In this document: positions 19,718 to 32,429 of the stretch, piece by piece
Layout of the letters: each line of letters begins with the position of its first letter
Numbering within the stretch: the first letter of the stretch is position 1
NCBI GenBank assembly: GCA_009829735.1
Contig: CM020620.1
Span: 14,629,420-14,693,419 of the forward strand
Direction: 5' to 3'
DNA: 64,000 nucleotides
Source of the DNA: Pyropia yezoensis
Lineage: Eukaryota; Rhodophyta; Bangiophyceae; Bangiales; Bangiaceae
Translations under genes and position numbers: made by a program
The notes under the pieces: generated by a model
The model's database searches: none
The model's input: only the letters and a program-made list of their open reading frames with translations
What the model was told of the DNA's origin: nothing

Positions 19718-21882
19718 ATGGCCCCCCGCCGGCAGCGCAGCGCGGCAGCAGCAGCGGCGGTAGCGGCGGCAGCGTGTACGGTGCTGGTGGCGGCGGTGGG
19801 ATCCTCGCCGACGGCGGCCGCGCCGGCGACGGCGGCGACAGCGGCGGCGGCGTCGGCGGCGGGGACGTCGTCGGTGGCGGTTCGGGCGGGTGGCCCCACG
19901 TTTGCGCACAACGGCTACCACGCCGTGACAGGCAAGTCGCCCAACACCCCCGCCGCGCAGGAGGGGGTGTGCAACGCGACCATCCCGCCGTTTTTTACCG
20001 CCTCGGGGGGGCTGCGGGATGCGACGATTATGAACTATTATACAAAGCGCCCGTGGCAGACACGAGGGGAGTGGTATGTGGGGGGTGAGAGGGGGGGGGG
20101 GGTTGCACTGTACACACCTACACTGGGCGGATGGAGGGAAGAGGAGCGTGAGATGGCGGGGGTCGAGGGACTGGTGAGAGGGGGACGGGGGGGAAAGAGA
20201 AGGAAGGGGGATGGGGGTCAACGGGGTGGCTGCCACGCACTTTGGTGGCTGCGACGCTTTTTGGGGCGTCCAGACGTCCAGGCTGCTCTGGAGGTGCACC
20301 TCAGCGGTACCTCGCGCCGGAGGTACTAACCCAGCCGTCTCTTGCGTTGTGGCTCGACTGTTGTCTGTGTTTGTCTGTCTATGGTTTTCCTTTGATTTTG
20401 GACGTGGGGCGTGACCAGGTTCAACGTCCATGACTGGAACGCCGCGACGACCAACTGGTACGTAATCTCTTTGGGGGCTGGGGGAGGCGTGGACGCGTCT
20501 CCGTCGCGCTTGCTGTTCGCTCGACCAGACCGTGTCGGGTGGACGAGACGTCGGCGGGATGGCCAGTGCGGGACGGGCAATGTCAATGGCAGGGGACCTG
20601 TGCTGACCTCTCCCCTCGTGCAACGACGCCTTCCTTTGTCCTCCGTGCGTGTGTGTCCATGGTACTGCTTGCCATATACTCTCTCGTGCAACCCACGCCC
20701 TCCGCCCCCCCCTCCCATCCCCCCAAATGAAACCGACCCCATCTCTGCGTACGCGTCTGCAGCGTCGGCAAGTCCTCCTCAGCGTGCCTATCATGCTCCA
20801 TGGACCTCCCCGTCTTTGCCAAGAAGGGGGGCATCGCGCCCATTGGCGTCTTTAACGAGCTGTGGTGCACCCCCGCGATTGCCGCGACCTGCGGCATGTG
20901 CTTTAAGATCAAAGTGCAGCCCGGCTACGAGACCGCCCGTTGCAAGCGCGACGGCTTCTTTGCGCACCCCGAGTGCCCGGGCACGGTCGATGGGGCCCAC
21001 TCGTACAAGGACCACCCGGGGATGGAGTGGGCGTTCAACTATGCCGTCTACTATGACGACCCGGATGGCATCCCGTACATCATTGGCATGAACGTTGAGT
21101 ACGTTGGGCGGGACTGCAGTCTCAGAGAGGCGGAGGGGTAGGGGCACTGGGCGTGTTGGGATTTGGTGGGGGGGAGTGAGGGCCGCTCGGTGTCTCTCGC
21201 GGGGAGGGCTACTGGCCAAAGAACCCGCGGTCAGTGTCCATGAACACAACGGAAGCGTTCGTGGCTGGAGGCGGAGGGCATTCCCGCTGACCACCGCGCT
21301 ACTTCCGCTCTGGTCACGCCTCTGCCGTCTCGTGAGAGGGTGCCCCTTTGTGCGCTGTGGCTGTGCTCGCTTGCTTGTTCGTGGTCTATGCCCCGTCCCG
21401 ACAGGTGGTACGACGACCGGGCCGTGCCCAACGACCCGGTGACGCTGCAGCGACTGCCGTACGGCATCTCGCTGGGCACCATCTTTGGGGGCTCCCGCTT
21501 TTACGGCGGCTGGCCCATCTCGTACCAGGCGATTGCGTGCCCGACGGGCGGGGGCACCCTTCAGTACAACCTGGTCTACTGGCCCACCTACAAGGAGAAC
21601 CTGTACAACAAGAAGATCCAGATCACGGGCTTTGCCAAGCCCCTGTCGGGGGTGGAGATCCGGTCCGCGTCGGACCCCGAGTGGAAGGAGATGACCCGCT
21701 CGCAGGATGGCTACTGGGAGCTCTACTACACCCTCCTCGACGTAGACGAGAAGTGGGAGCTCCGCATCTACTGCGCGTCGGGCCAAAAGCCGTCGGTGGA
21801 GCACATCTGGGAGCCCACCTCCCTCTACTGCCGCTACCAGGATCCGGACTGCACGCCGCACTTCGGGTCGGTGGCGTGCTAA
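19718..21882 (+). CDS. Expansin-like secreted protein, four exons
   Basis: Start at ATG 19718 (GGCGCCATGGC). Exons deduced: 19718-20073, 20419-20457, 20763-21098 and 21405-21882. All three introns have GT-AG ends (GTATGTG, GTACGTAA, GTACGTTG donors; CCAG, GCAG, ACAG acceptors), and the frame is kept across each junction, giving EW-FNVHDW, TN-C-VGKSS and NVE-WYDDR. The N-terminus is basic then Ala/Val hydrophobic, a signal peptide. The middle contains CGMCFKIKV, like the CGxCY/FK motif of expansin double-psi beta-barrels. The last exon has a region (VEIRSASDPEWKEM..DGYWELYY..ELRIYCASG) resembling the expansin C-terminal beta-sandwich. Many cysteines fit a secreted protein. Expected role is non-hydrolytic loosening of cell-wall polysaccharide. 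Family assignment is from motifs only. Confidence 0.75.
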
Positions 21883-22582
21883 GGAAACCTCTGTTGTTTG
21901 GGGAGGGCGCCGGACGACTCGACGCTGCGACCGTGGGACGGGCCCTGCCCAGGCGGGCGGGCCTTTTATTTTTTGGTTTCGTTTCGTGTGTGACTAACCT
22001 GGTGGGGTGCGAGACACGCCCGGCGCGCCTTGCCCCCCCCAGCTTGCTTCGGCGCGTGGGCGTGCGGCCCACGCGCGACGGCGGTGGTGGGTGGACGGCG
22101 CGCCTCGCTGGCAGGGCGCGGTGCGTGCCGCGCCCTGCGGCTCGGCGGTCGGGCGCGCCTTTTGTTTTAACTTATAGACGGCCATCCCCAGTGGCCTGTA
22201 AACTACGAGCCCTCCTTTCGTGTGCAAATAACACGCACGGTCAGCCGCATACGCGCCCTACACGGTGCGGTGCAGGCTGCTGCTGCTGGTTGCTGAGTGG
22301 CAACCAGCCCTCTGCATTTCCCGCCACCCACACGGACGGGACACAGTCGGCTTGTGCGCAGACGCTGACGGGAATGCACCCCTGTCGCCCGGCCCGCTCT
22401 GCACAACACGAGTGAAAACCACCCGTACCTGCCGACGGCCAGGGACAAAAAGAAACAGGGGCACCATACGTACGTCAAGCCTGTGTTTGTTCCCCACCCC
22501 AGCCCTCGCGCGGCCGGCAATGGCCAACACGCGCTCCCCCCACCCCTACCTCCTCCCTGCCTGCCAGCCGCGTGGACGCCCC
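21883..22582. other. Convergent 3' region between expansin-like gene and kinase
   Basis: The two genes end towards each other here. No AATAAA is obvious. A stretch of alternating GC-rich direct repeats (GGCGCGCCT / CGCGCCTTG near 22015-22160) is present; no gene. Confidence 0.35.
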
Positions 22583-25500
22583 CTACTTGGGGAGCGCCAG
22601 CTTGATAAACGGGTGCTCCAGCAGCTTGGCCGCGCTCGGCCGCTGCCGCGGGTCCCACACCCAGCAGGCGGCGAGGAAGTCCCGGCACTCGCGGGATACG
22701 TCCTCGGGGATGGGCGGGTGGCGGTCCTGGACCATCCGGAAGAGCGTCTGCATGGCCGACAGCTCGTGGTAGGGGCGGCGGCCGGTGGCCAGCTCCAGTA
22801 CCGAGCACCCCAGCGACCAAATGTCCAGCGCCGTCGTCAGCGGCCGGCGGTTCTCCACCATCTCGGGGGCAATGTAGTGGGGCGTCCCGTACAGGTGGGC
22901 GCCCTGCGTCAGCGTCCGCACGTCCACCGACGTGGACACCCCAAAGTCACAGATCTTGACCTTGCCCCCCTGCGAGACGAGCAGGTTGGCCGGCTTGAGG
23001 TCCCGGTGCGTCACCCCATTGGCGTGCAGGTACTGCAGGCCACACAGCGTCTGCCGCGCGATATCCGCAACGAGCGTTTCGGGAAAGGCCGGGAACTGGG
23101 CCAGGTGTTCTGCCAGGCTCCACCCGTCCACATACTCGACGACCAGCGACAGGGTGTTGTACTCATTAAGGAAGGAGCCCTTGTAGCGCACAATGTTGGG
23201 GTGGTCCAGGCCGTGCCAGATGGCCTGCTCCTTGAGCGCCTTGCGGTCCACCGTCGCGCCCTTGTTGTGAAACTGCTTGATCGCCACCAGCCCGCCCGTC
23301 CGCGCGTCCCGGGCGAGGTAGACGGTGCCGTAGCCGCCGCGGCCGAGCACCTGCCCAATCTCAAACGCCTCCTTGGACGTACTCACCGCCGCCGCCAGCG
23401 CCGCCGCCGTCGCCGCCGCGTCGGTGCCCACCACCACCGACGCCGCCTGCGGCAGCACCGCGTCGCCCCCGCCGTCGGCGTCGCCGCCACGGCCGCCGCG
23501 ACCGGCGTGCGGGGGGGGTGCCGCGGGGGGGAGCACCTCCCCCCCCCCGCGGCCACCGGCGGCGGCAGCGGCGGCAGCGGCGCCGCCGCCACCACCCACC
23601 CCGCCCCGCCCGCTGCTGCCGGCGCCCATGTGCTCGCGGCGGTCCCCATAGCCGCCACGCGGCGAAGCCGGGGCGCCGCCGCCGCCGTGCGGCGGCGGCG
23701 CCCCGCCCCCTCCCTGGCGGCCGCCGCCGCCCCCCCCCGCCGGCGACACCCCCACCCCCACCGCCGAGCGCTGGAAGCTCACCACCCGCCCCGACGGCCG
23801 AAAGTCGCTCACCCGCGACTCGGACGTGATGGACGGGATGTGGCTCGCCGCCGCCGCCGCGGGGTGGGCCGCCGTCGACGCAGCCGCCGCCGCAGCGGCC
23901 GCCGGCGCACCGGCCGCCGCGGGGGCCACCGCGGCGGGGACGGCGCCGACGGGGGGCGGCACCGCCCCCGCGGGGGCGCCCCCCCCGCCAACGACGGGGG
24001 CGCCGCCGGTGGGGGCGCCGGGAGCGGGGGGGGCGCCCGCCGCGGCGCCCACCGCCGGATTGTCCCGCAGCAGCGCCACCGACACCCGCGACAGGCCGTC
24101 AATGGTGGCCGGCGACGCGACGCGAAGCGGGGAGGCGGCGGCGGCGGCGGCGGCGGTGGCGGCGGCGCCCCCCCCCCCCGGTGCGGGGGCGGGGGACCCC
24201 CCCGGGGCACCCCCCGGCGCCCCGTCGGCGGCAGCCGCCAGTGGGGCCAGCCCGGGGGAGGCGGCGGCGGCCGCCGCGTCCCGCAGCACCGCCGCGCGGA
24301 TGTCATAGAGGCGGGCGGTCGGCCGCCCCGCCGCCGCGTCGGCGGCCGTCCGCGCGCCGACGGTGTGGAGGACGGCCGCGCGAGAGCGCTCAGAGGCGGC
24401 GGCCAGACTCCGCAGCAGCTTGAGCGCCGCCCCCGCCAGCGAGTCGGTCGCCTCGGCGTCGGCCGCCGCCGTCGCGGACGACGGCGGCGGCGGCGCCCCC
24501 GCCCCCCCACCACCCGCCAGCGGCGGGGGGGGCGGACCCGTTTCGGTAAAGAGGGCGAGCAGCGACGGCAGCGCGCCGCCGCCGCCGGTGGCCGACAGCA
24601 CCACCTCCACCGCCGCGGGGGACAGGCACGTATTGTTCAACGCGAGCAGCAGGTCGAGGGTGGGCAGCAGCGGCGGCGGCCGCGGCGGCGGCGGCGGCGC
24701 CCCCCCCCCGCCGCGCCCGTCGGGGGGCGGCGGCGGCGGGAGGCGGGACACGAGGGCGGCGACCCCCCCCATGGCGACCACCGCTGCGCGCCCCCGGTCC
24801 TGGGAGGCCAGGTTGCCCAGCAGCCGCGCCGCCTCGGCAATCGCGTCGCGGTCGCCCGAGCCGGCCAGCACCCGCAGGGCGCCCGTCGCGGCGGCCGACT
24901 GGAGGATGGCGCCGTGCCAGCGGGCGTCGAGCGCCACCTCTGCCACCGCCGAGATGGAGTGCAGCAGCGCGTCGGGGTCGGTGGTGACCTCTGCGAGGCG
25001 GGCGAGCAGATGGAGGCCCGAGTGCTTTTGGATGAGGTACACCTGGAAGCGGGTGCGGTACGAGACGAGCGCAAAGAGCGCCGCCGCCGCCTCCCCCGCC
25101 GCCACCTGCGACGACCGCACCGCCTCCTCTGACAGCGGCGCCGCACCGGGGCGGGAGGAGGAGGCGGGCGTCGCGGCGGCCGCGGCGGCCGCCCCCGCCG
25201 CCGCGGCGGCGGCGGGCGACGCGCCGCCCGCGGCGGCCGCGTCGGCGGCCGTACGGGCGGCGGCGGCGCGGCGGCCCGCCACGCGGGTGCCGTGCTTGAT
25301 CACCCGCAGCAGCGGCGGCACGCAGTTGAGGCGGCACGCCAGGGCGGCGGTCGCCTCGGAGCGGACGAGCAGGTTGTGGAGGGCCCGGATGGCGGGCGCG
25401 GCGGTGCCGCCGTCGCCGACGGGGAGGCCCGCCAGGAGGCCAATGAGGGCGGGCAGCGCCGACGCGGCGACCAGGGGCGCCTCGGCGGCGGGGAGCTCGG

Positions 25501-26243
25501 AGAGCGTCACCAGCACGCGCACGGCCAGGAGCCGGGCGGCGGGGGGGGGGGCGGGGGGCGGCGCGCCGCCGGCGCCGGCCGCCGCCGCTGCCGCCGCCGC
25601 TGCCGCCGCCGCCGCTGCCGCGGCGGGCGTGACGCCCGCGCCGGCGGCGGGTGCTGCTGGCGTGGCGGGCCAGCCCAGCAGCGACAGCAGCGCGGGCACC
25701 GCCACGGGCGGCTGGGCGGCCACCGCGGCGGTGCGGGTGTCCTCGTCCGCGTCGAGGAGGGAGCGGAGGGCGGCGTCCACGCGCAAGGGCTCCCCCGACG
25801 CGACGGCGGCGGCCAGCTCCGCCGCCACCGCCGCCGCCCGTGACCGCCCGTCGGCAACGGGGGCGGCCGCCGCCGCCGCCGCCGCCGCCGCCGCTGCCGC
25901 CGCGCCGGCCCCCCCCCGGGGTGGTGGCCACATGCCCGCAACGGCCCCCGCGCCGCCGACGCGCGGGGACGGCGGCGGCGGCCGCGACGGCGCCGCCCCC
26001 GCCGGCGACGGCGGGTGCGGGGAGCCCCCCCCCCCCGCAACGGCGCCCCGCACCGACCGCCGGCGGTCGGCGCTGACGCTCGTCCGGTGCACCGCCGGCG
26101 AGTGGCGGGCGACCGCCGCCGCCGGCGACGACGGCGGTGGCGGCGACGGCGGCGGCGCGGCGGCCGCGGCAGCCGCCGCCGCGGCAGCGGCAGCGGCCTT
26201 GCCCCGCCGGGACCGCGGCGGCTTCGGCTCCTCCTTGTCCCGC

Positions 26244-26280
<37 letters not shown>

Positions 26281-26968
26281 GGCGGAGGCGGAGCGGCTTG
26301 CCGCCACCGCCAACACTTCCCCCCATCCCCCCCCCCCCCCCGCCGCCGCCAACGCCAGCGGCGGCGGCGGCGGCGGCCAGACCCCCCGACGCGGCGGCCT
26401 TGATACCCCTTGACGCGCCCCCATTGCCACCCACCCCCCCCGCGGGCGGCCCCGCGTGCGCGTTTTCCTTGCCAGGCGCCGCGTGGAGGGGCCCCTTGTC
26501 CCGCCCGCCGCCGCCGCCCCCCCCCCGATAGGGGAGCACCCCCGACGAGGCGCCCACCGCCGCCAGGCCGCCCCGGCCATGGGCGCCGACGTAGCCGCTG
26601 CCGCCGCCGCCGCCATCACCCCCACCGCCGCCACCCCCACCGCCGCCGCCGCCCCCCCCTCCTCCCCCAGCCGTGGATGACGACGCGCCCGGCGCGGCAG
26701 AGGTGGCGGCGGCGGCAGACGCGGCGGCAGCCGCGGCGGCAGCAGTGGCGCCCGCGGCTGCGGCGGCGGCGGCGGCCGACGCGGCCGCTGTCGCCGCGCC
26801 CGTCAGCACCCCCGACGCGCCGTGCGACGCGCCGGCGGCCGACGGGGTGGGCGCCGGCGGCGGGCGCCCGCCGACGGGCCGGGCGGCGGCGGCGGCGGCT
26901 GCCGCCGACGCCTTGGCCGCCTTGGCCGCCTTGGCCTTCTTGTCCCCAAAACGGCGGAAGAGGCCCAT
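22583..26968 (-). CDS. Protein kinase with armadillo-like middle region (STE/MAP3K-epsilon-like)
   Basis: One ORF of 1461 aa, start at MGLFRRFGDKKAK. The first 450 or so residues are Ala/Gly/Pro low-complexity. Residues of about 490-1000 contain leucine-rich helical repeats interrupted by poly-Ala/Gly (VPALLSLLGW, ALPALIGLLAGLP, ALHNLLVRSEA, GLHLLARLAEV, EAARLLGNLASQD), an ARM/HEAT-like solenoid. The kinase domain fills the C-terminus from about residue 1202: GRGGYG, the lysine in VAIK, HRDLKPAN (H1321, D1323), DFG, GTPHYIAPE, DIWSLGCSVLELATG and the final RPSA.LLEHPF. All catalytic motifs are present, so it should be an active Ser/Thr kinase. The kinase resembles the Cdc7/SepH/MAP3K-epsilon group, but in those the kinase is N-terminal and the ARM region follows; here the order is reversed. 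The gene is intronless and divergent from CLF1. Confidence 0.85.
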
Positions 26969-28318
26969 GGCTGAGGGAAGGGGGGGGGGGCGGGGGGGGG
27001 GGGGGGGGGGGGCAGGGGATGGGGGGGGGAAGAAGACGGGGGAATAGGACCGCGTGCGGGGGGGGTGGGGGGTGGGTGGGGGGGAGAGGGGAAAGGGGAG
27101 AAGGCCGGTATGGCCGAAGACGAGTGGATGACGGGAAAAAAACGAAAATTAAAACGGCGGGGAGGGGGAAGGTGGTAGGGGGAAGGGGAGGAGCGATGGG
27201 GCAGACAGAGATTGGGGGGATGAGCGATGGGAGGAGCGAGGGGCGGCACGGGTCGAGATGCGGTGGAGGGCGACGGCGCTCCTCTGCCGCGCGCGCCGGC
27301 GTGACCGCGGGACGGTGCGGGGGGGGGGGAGACGGCGTGGCAACGGATGGGCCCACCGCGCCCGCGTCGGCGCGACGGCACGCCCCCCCGTGCGGCGGCG
27401 GCGGCGGAAGCGCCAGCGGCCGACGCCGACCCGGCAGAGGCGGCCCCGCCGACGACGCAGACTGGACGGGCGGGAGGGCGGCCGGCCGGGCGGCGGCAGC
27501 GGCAGCAGCGGCAGCGGGCGGCGGTGGGGGGGGGGGGGGGGGGGGGGGGTCGGGAGAGGGGGCGGTGACGGCGGTGGCTGGCGGCAGGCGGCAGGGAGGC
27601 GGCAACACCGCCCCCCCCGCAGCGACCCCGAGCGGCGCCACCCCCCGCGGCGGGCCGCCGCGGCGCAGCGCGTCCGCAACGGGGCCGATCCAGACGTCAT
27701 GGGCGCGCGGGGGGTGGGTGGGGGGACGGTTGCCTGCCTGCGTGCGTGCGTGTGTCCCACGCCGCCGCCTCGGTCGCGGCGGCAGCTACCGGGGGGGCAG
27801 GAAGGCGCTTGGAGCCGTGTTTGGGTGGGGGCGGGGGCGGCGGGCCGGCACCGGGATTTGCTTGCATGGTCGCCTGCGCCATCCTCACGTTGTCTTTTTT
27901 GAATGGTTGAACCGTTTGAACGAGGCGGGATCTCCCGCGCTGGGCGGGCGCACGACTGCTGCAGCCCAGAAGGGGTGAGGGAATGAGAGCACCTCAACTT
28001 ACATGAAGTGGGCTCCGAGTACAAATACAATTATTTGAATAGAGAGATCACGAACAAGTCGTGTGAACTTGTAAACATGAGCCAGGCAATAGAATACTGT
28101 TCATTGGGAGTGGCTCGCCTTTCGTGACCCACCTTCGTCTCCGCCACCGTCCTCGTGTTCGACGGACGTGGGCGTCTCACCCCCCCGCCGACTCGCGTCT
28201 GCTCGTCTCTCCCATCGCCGACGGCGCCGCTCCCGCTTTGGGACCTCCCTGTCGCGCGCCCTCGCTTGACCTGCACCCCCGTGGGTGGTCCTTGACGTTT
28301 CCCCCTGCGTTGGCCGCC
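26969..28318. promoter_or_regulatory. Divergent intergenic region between kinase and CLF1
   Basis: About 1.35 kb separates the two divergent starts, so both promoters must lie here. The kinase side carries poly-G runs (26983-27018, 27522-27549). The CLF1 side, 27970-28110, is an AT-rich island with ACAAATACAATTATTTGAATAG and an inverted CCAAT (CATTGGGAG at about 28104-28112), the best core-promoter candidate for CLF1. Confidence 0.4.
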
Positions 28319-29518
28319 ATGGCGGCCATCCCGCCCGCCCCTGACGGCGGCGGCGGGGGCGGGGGCGGCGGCGGCGGCGGCGGCGGCAGCGGCGGCCTGC
28401 GGGGGCGGGTGAAGAACAAGTCGGCAGCGCCGCTACAAATTACCGCTGAGCAGCTGCTGCGGGAGTCTTGGCAGCACCAGGACGTGGCCCACCGGGACCC
28501 CCCCCCCAAGCAGCGCATTGAGTCGGCCGCGGAGCTGGCCGACTATCGCCAGCGCAAGCGCAAGCAGTATGAAGACTCACTGCGGATGAACCGCGCCTCC
28601 CTGCGCACCTGGACGGCCTATGCGCGGTGGGAGGATGCACAGGGCGAGACGGCGCGTGCGCGGTCTGTCTTTGAGCGCGCCCTCGAGCACCACGGCCGGA
28701 TGCCGACGCTCTGGTCGGCCTATGCCGAGATGGAGGCGGCGGGCGGGCGGGTCGGCTCGGCACGGAACGTGTGGGACCGGGCGACGGGGCTCCTCCCACG
28801 GGTGGACGCGCTGTGGGTAAAGTACGCGTGGATGGAGGAGGTGCTGGGGGAGGTGGCGCTCGCCCGCTCCATCCACGACCGGTGGATGCGGTGGGCGCCC
28901 GGCGCCGACGGCTGGGCCGCCTACGCCCGCTTTGAGCGCCGCGTCGGCACCCCCGAGACGGTGCGGCGGGTGTACGAGCGGCTGGTCGCGGCGCTACCCT
29001 CGCCGTCGTCGTACCTCTCGTGGGCGGCCGCGGAGGTTGCGTCGGGGGACACCCCCGCCGCGCGGGCCGTGTACGAGCGCGCCGTCGCGGAGCTGCCCGC
29101 CGCGGCGCTCGACGGCGGCGGCGTCTACGCCGCGTTTGGCAAGATGGAGGCGCGGGCGGGGGAGGTGGAGCGCGCGCGCGTCGTCTACGCCCACGCCCTG
29201 TCGGTGCTGACCGACGCGGCGGAGCGGGCAACCATTGAGGCGGCGACGGCGGCGCTGGAAAAGCACCAGGGGGGTGGGGGGGCGGGGGGGGAGGCCCGCG
29301 TGGAGGGCGCCCTCCTCGGCCGCCGCCGCCGCGCCTACGCTGACGCTGTCGAGCGGGAGCCCCGGGACTACTACGCATGGGCCGACTGGGCCACCATGGA
29401 AGAGCAGCACCACGCGTTGTTGTTGTACCGTGCGGGCCGCAAGGCGCGGCGGGCAGCGGCGGCGCTGCGGACGCTGGAAAGGGCAGGGGGAGGGGGCGGG
29501 GGCGCCACCCATGTCGAC

Positions 29519-29551
<33 letters not shown>

Positions 29552-30937
29552 TGTGGGGGCGGGAGCACCCCCGCCGCAGAGGACTCAGACGTATTGGCTC
29601 AGCGTGACCGCGTGCGCGACGTTTACGCCCGCGCGTCGGCGCACCCCCCCCCCCCTGGTACACGCAAGCCCCACTGGCGGACATACGTGTACCTGCATAT
29701 AGGGTGGGCGGTGTGGGAGGAGACGGGCGCGGCTGACGCGGCTGCCGCTGCGTCGGTCCTCACGTCCCTCATCAAGCGCCTCCCACGGTCGGTGACGTAC
29801 ACCAAGCTCTTCCGCCTGGCTGCGGGCGTTCACCTGCGAGCGGGCGCTGTGCCCGCCGCGCGGCGCATCTTGGGCGTCGGGCTGGGGAGCGCGCCCACCA
29901 AGGCCAGCCTCTACACCTACTACATCCGCACGGAGCTGCTGCTGGGCAATGTTGGGCGGGGGGCCAAGCTCGCCGACGCGTGGGCGGCCCGGGCGCCCGC
30001 GGCGGTGGCGGCCTACACCACGTTTGCCGAGGTGGAGGCCGCCCTCGGCGACGCCCCCGCCGCGCGTGCCCGCTACGAGGCGGGCGTGTCGCAGCCCGTG
30101 TTGGATGAGCCCGAGAGCCTATGGGCGGCCTACATTGGGTTTGAGGTTGCGTCGGGCGACGACGGTGGCACCCGCCGCGCGGCTGCACTCTACGAGCGTC
30201 TCCTCCAGCGGACGTCTTCCCCCCAGGTGTGGGTGGCGTACGCGGCGCTGGCGGCGAGTGCGTCTGCGGTGGAGGAGGCAGAGGCGCCCGCGTTGGCGGC
30301 GGCGGCCGCCGCCGCCAACGCGGGCGCGGCCGACGCGGCCACGACGCCCATCCGGCCGCGCAGCGTCTTTCGCCGCGCCGAGGCGGCGCTCCGCGACGCG
30401 CCCGGCGACGCGCCTGGCGGCGGTCGGGACGCGCGCGCGCGGCTGCTGGCCGACTGGCTGGCCTGGGAGCGTGCAGCTGCGGCCGCCGGCGCCGCCACCC
30501 CCGACGACGTGGCGGCGGTGGAGGCGGCGCAGCCGACGGCGGTGACGCGCAAGCGGGCAGCGGCGGGGGGGGCGTGGGTGTCGTACACCGAGTACGAGTT
30601 TGCCGAGGAGCGGCCGGTGCAGCCGAGCGCCAAGCTTCTTGCCGCCGCGCGGGTGTGGAAGCGCGCCAAGTTGGCGGCGGCAGCTGCCGCGGCAGAGGCG
30701 GCGGCGGCAGAGACGGCAGCGGCGAGCGCGGGCGGTGGGGGAGAAGGGGAAGGGGTGGGCGAGGGGGGGGGGGAAGGGGACTCGGAAGGGGACGCGGAGA
30801 GGGAGGGGTCTGGGGAGGGGGATGTGCAGGTGGAGGGGATCCCAGAGGGGGAAGGGGAGGAGGACCTTGCAGGCGGACGCCCCATTGGCCCTTTCGACAC
30901 GTTGCACGAGGACGGGGATAGGGAAGGGGTCAAGTAG
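28319..30937 (+). CDS. CLF1: Crooked-neck / Clf1-type spliceosome HAT-repeat protein
   Basis: Start set at ATG 28319 because of the strong GCCGCCATGG context and because the family N-terminus follows: a Gly-rich leader, then RGRVKNKSAAPLQITAEQLLRES, the conserved opening of CRNKL1/Clf1. The product is 872 aa without introns. HAT repeats follow one another (TWTAYARWEDAQGE.ARARSVFERAL, LWSAYAEMEA, DALWVKYAWMEEVLG, GWAAYARFERRVG, SYLSWAAAEVASGD, YYAWADWATMEE and others). The protein is a core scaffold of the Prp19-associated complex needed for spliceosome activation, acting in the nucleus. Oddities are a Gly-rich insertion near residues 380-425 and an acidic, Gly/Glu-rich C-terminal tail, both absent from animal and yeast proteins. 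Its presence fits the few-intron genome still splicing. Confidence 0.93.
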
Positions 30938-32429
30938 AGAGCGCGTGTGCGCAATATCCAAGTCTCTTTCTCTTTGGCTCTTGGCTCTCACGGTGCGCAT
31001 GCCTACAGGCCAGTTAAGATACGATTGCTTGGCGGCCTGCCATCCGGTAGCGCCGGGGGCGATAGGGATGGGGTGGCTACAGGGATGAGAGACGAAAAGT
31101 GGAAACAACGCGGGAGGAATGGACAGAATCAATAGAGGAAAGTGGAGCGAATACATGTCAGATGAGAGAGCGGGGGATTCACGAGGTGGACGAGATATGT
31201 AGGGAGGGGAGGGGAGGGGAAAAGCATTGAATATGTTTCGCACGGGTGGGTGCGGCTGCATCATTTTCGTCCCACTGTGGCATCAGTGTTGCAGTGGTGG
31301 GTGCGCGGTGACCGAGAGCTGGTGGCGTCAGGGGGCGACCGTCACCGGGTCAGTATGTAGCTCCGCCGTGGTGGAGCTCATTCATCCCCCCTGCCGGCGT
31401 GAGCGGACCACCACAGCAGCAGGTCCAGCAGCCAAGGGCGTAGGTGAGAGGGATACCATGCGCGTCCACCCGCCATGCACTGACTCAATATCACCCACCC
31501 TCGGGTGCGCTGCCATGAGCCACCAAAGCGGGGGCGTTCCGTGGCGTCACGGATGCATGCGCCTGGAGTGTTATCTGACATTGTCAATGGCGGAAAGCAT
31601 AGGCGGCGACGGAGCTGCACTATTGTCTTCCCCCCGCCGCCTCCCTCTGGCCCTGTAACATCATGTTGTGCTTTTTTGTTGTTTGTCGCTTTCTCTGTGT
31701 AACTCCATTGTTGGCCGTTGCCGAGCGCGGGGGGTACGATCGTACCCAAAGGCGGGGCCGCAGATTGACACTGACGGCCGGCCGGCGGGGTGACCACGGC
31801 GTGGAGCGTGGGCGGGACGTCGCCGGGTGCGCTTCGGCTCTTAACGGCCCGCCGCTTCCCACTGCTGCTCCCCCACCTGGCCAGTACGTCCGTCGTCTTT
31901 CGCGTCTCCCACCATCCTCCCTGCACCCGCGCCGCGTGCGCACGCCTTTTCGTCTTTCTGTGGGCCTACTGGAGCGCCCTCGCCGTGAGCGCGGGCGAGC
32001 GTTTTTCTTCTTCTTCTTGTCTTTGTTTGTTTTGCCGTAACCCAACGAATAAAAACACTGTCAATGGCTATGCGGCGCTTGCTTGCGTGTCTGTTACGCC
32101 ATGATGGCGCTGCCCACCAAGTGGGCGTGCATCAGACTGACCGCGGCGTCATGCGAAGCGCCGTCGCGACGAGTTCAGGACGACGACCAATGACGGACTG
32201 GGGCGGGTGGCGGGTGTGAACTGTAGACCCGCTTCTTGCCCGAGTTCAGTGAAGTGCGCTTCTTTGACCGTTGTGCTCACAAATTCAGACGGAGCATTTG
32301 GTGTCAAAGCACATGCAATCTCTGCGAACTGTTCATTCGACCGATCATGACCATGACATGGGGCATGCAAGAAGAGAGCTTGCAAGGCACCTGTTGCGAG
32401 GCCCGCCAACAGCATGGTCAGTAAAATAG
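30938..32429. other. Intergenic stretch, nothing secure
   Basis: It follows the CLF1 stop. An AATAAA at 32048-32053 on plus could be a polyadenylation signal, preceded by a T/C-rich stretch, but the 125-aa frame before it (31663-32040) is not convincing. GC falls towards the right end. Confidence 0.3.

Noticed and set aside
18691-19911. 406-aa minus ORF upstream of the expansin-like gene
   Set aside because: Composition dictated by C-runs and GGC repeats; no motif.
22265-25132. 955-aa plus-strand ORF opposite the kinase
   Set aside because: Antisense shadow; Arg/His/Gly repeats forced by the GC-rich kinase gene.
24363-26531. 722-aa plus-strand Ala/Pro-rich ORF
   Set aside because: Also antisense to the kinase gene; the opposite strand has the helical repeats and kinase motifs.
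31663-32040. 125-aa plus ORF with a signal-peptide-like start and a downstream AATAAA
   Set aside because: After the first 22 residues the sequence is Arg/Pro-rich noise; no relative and no start context.
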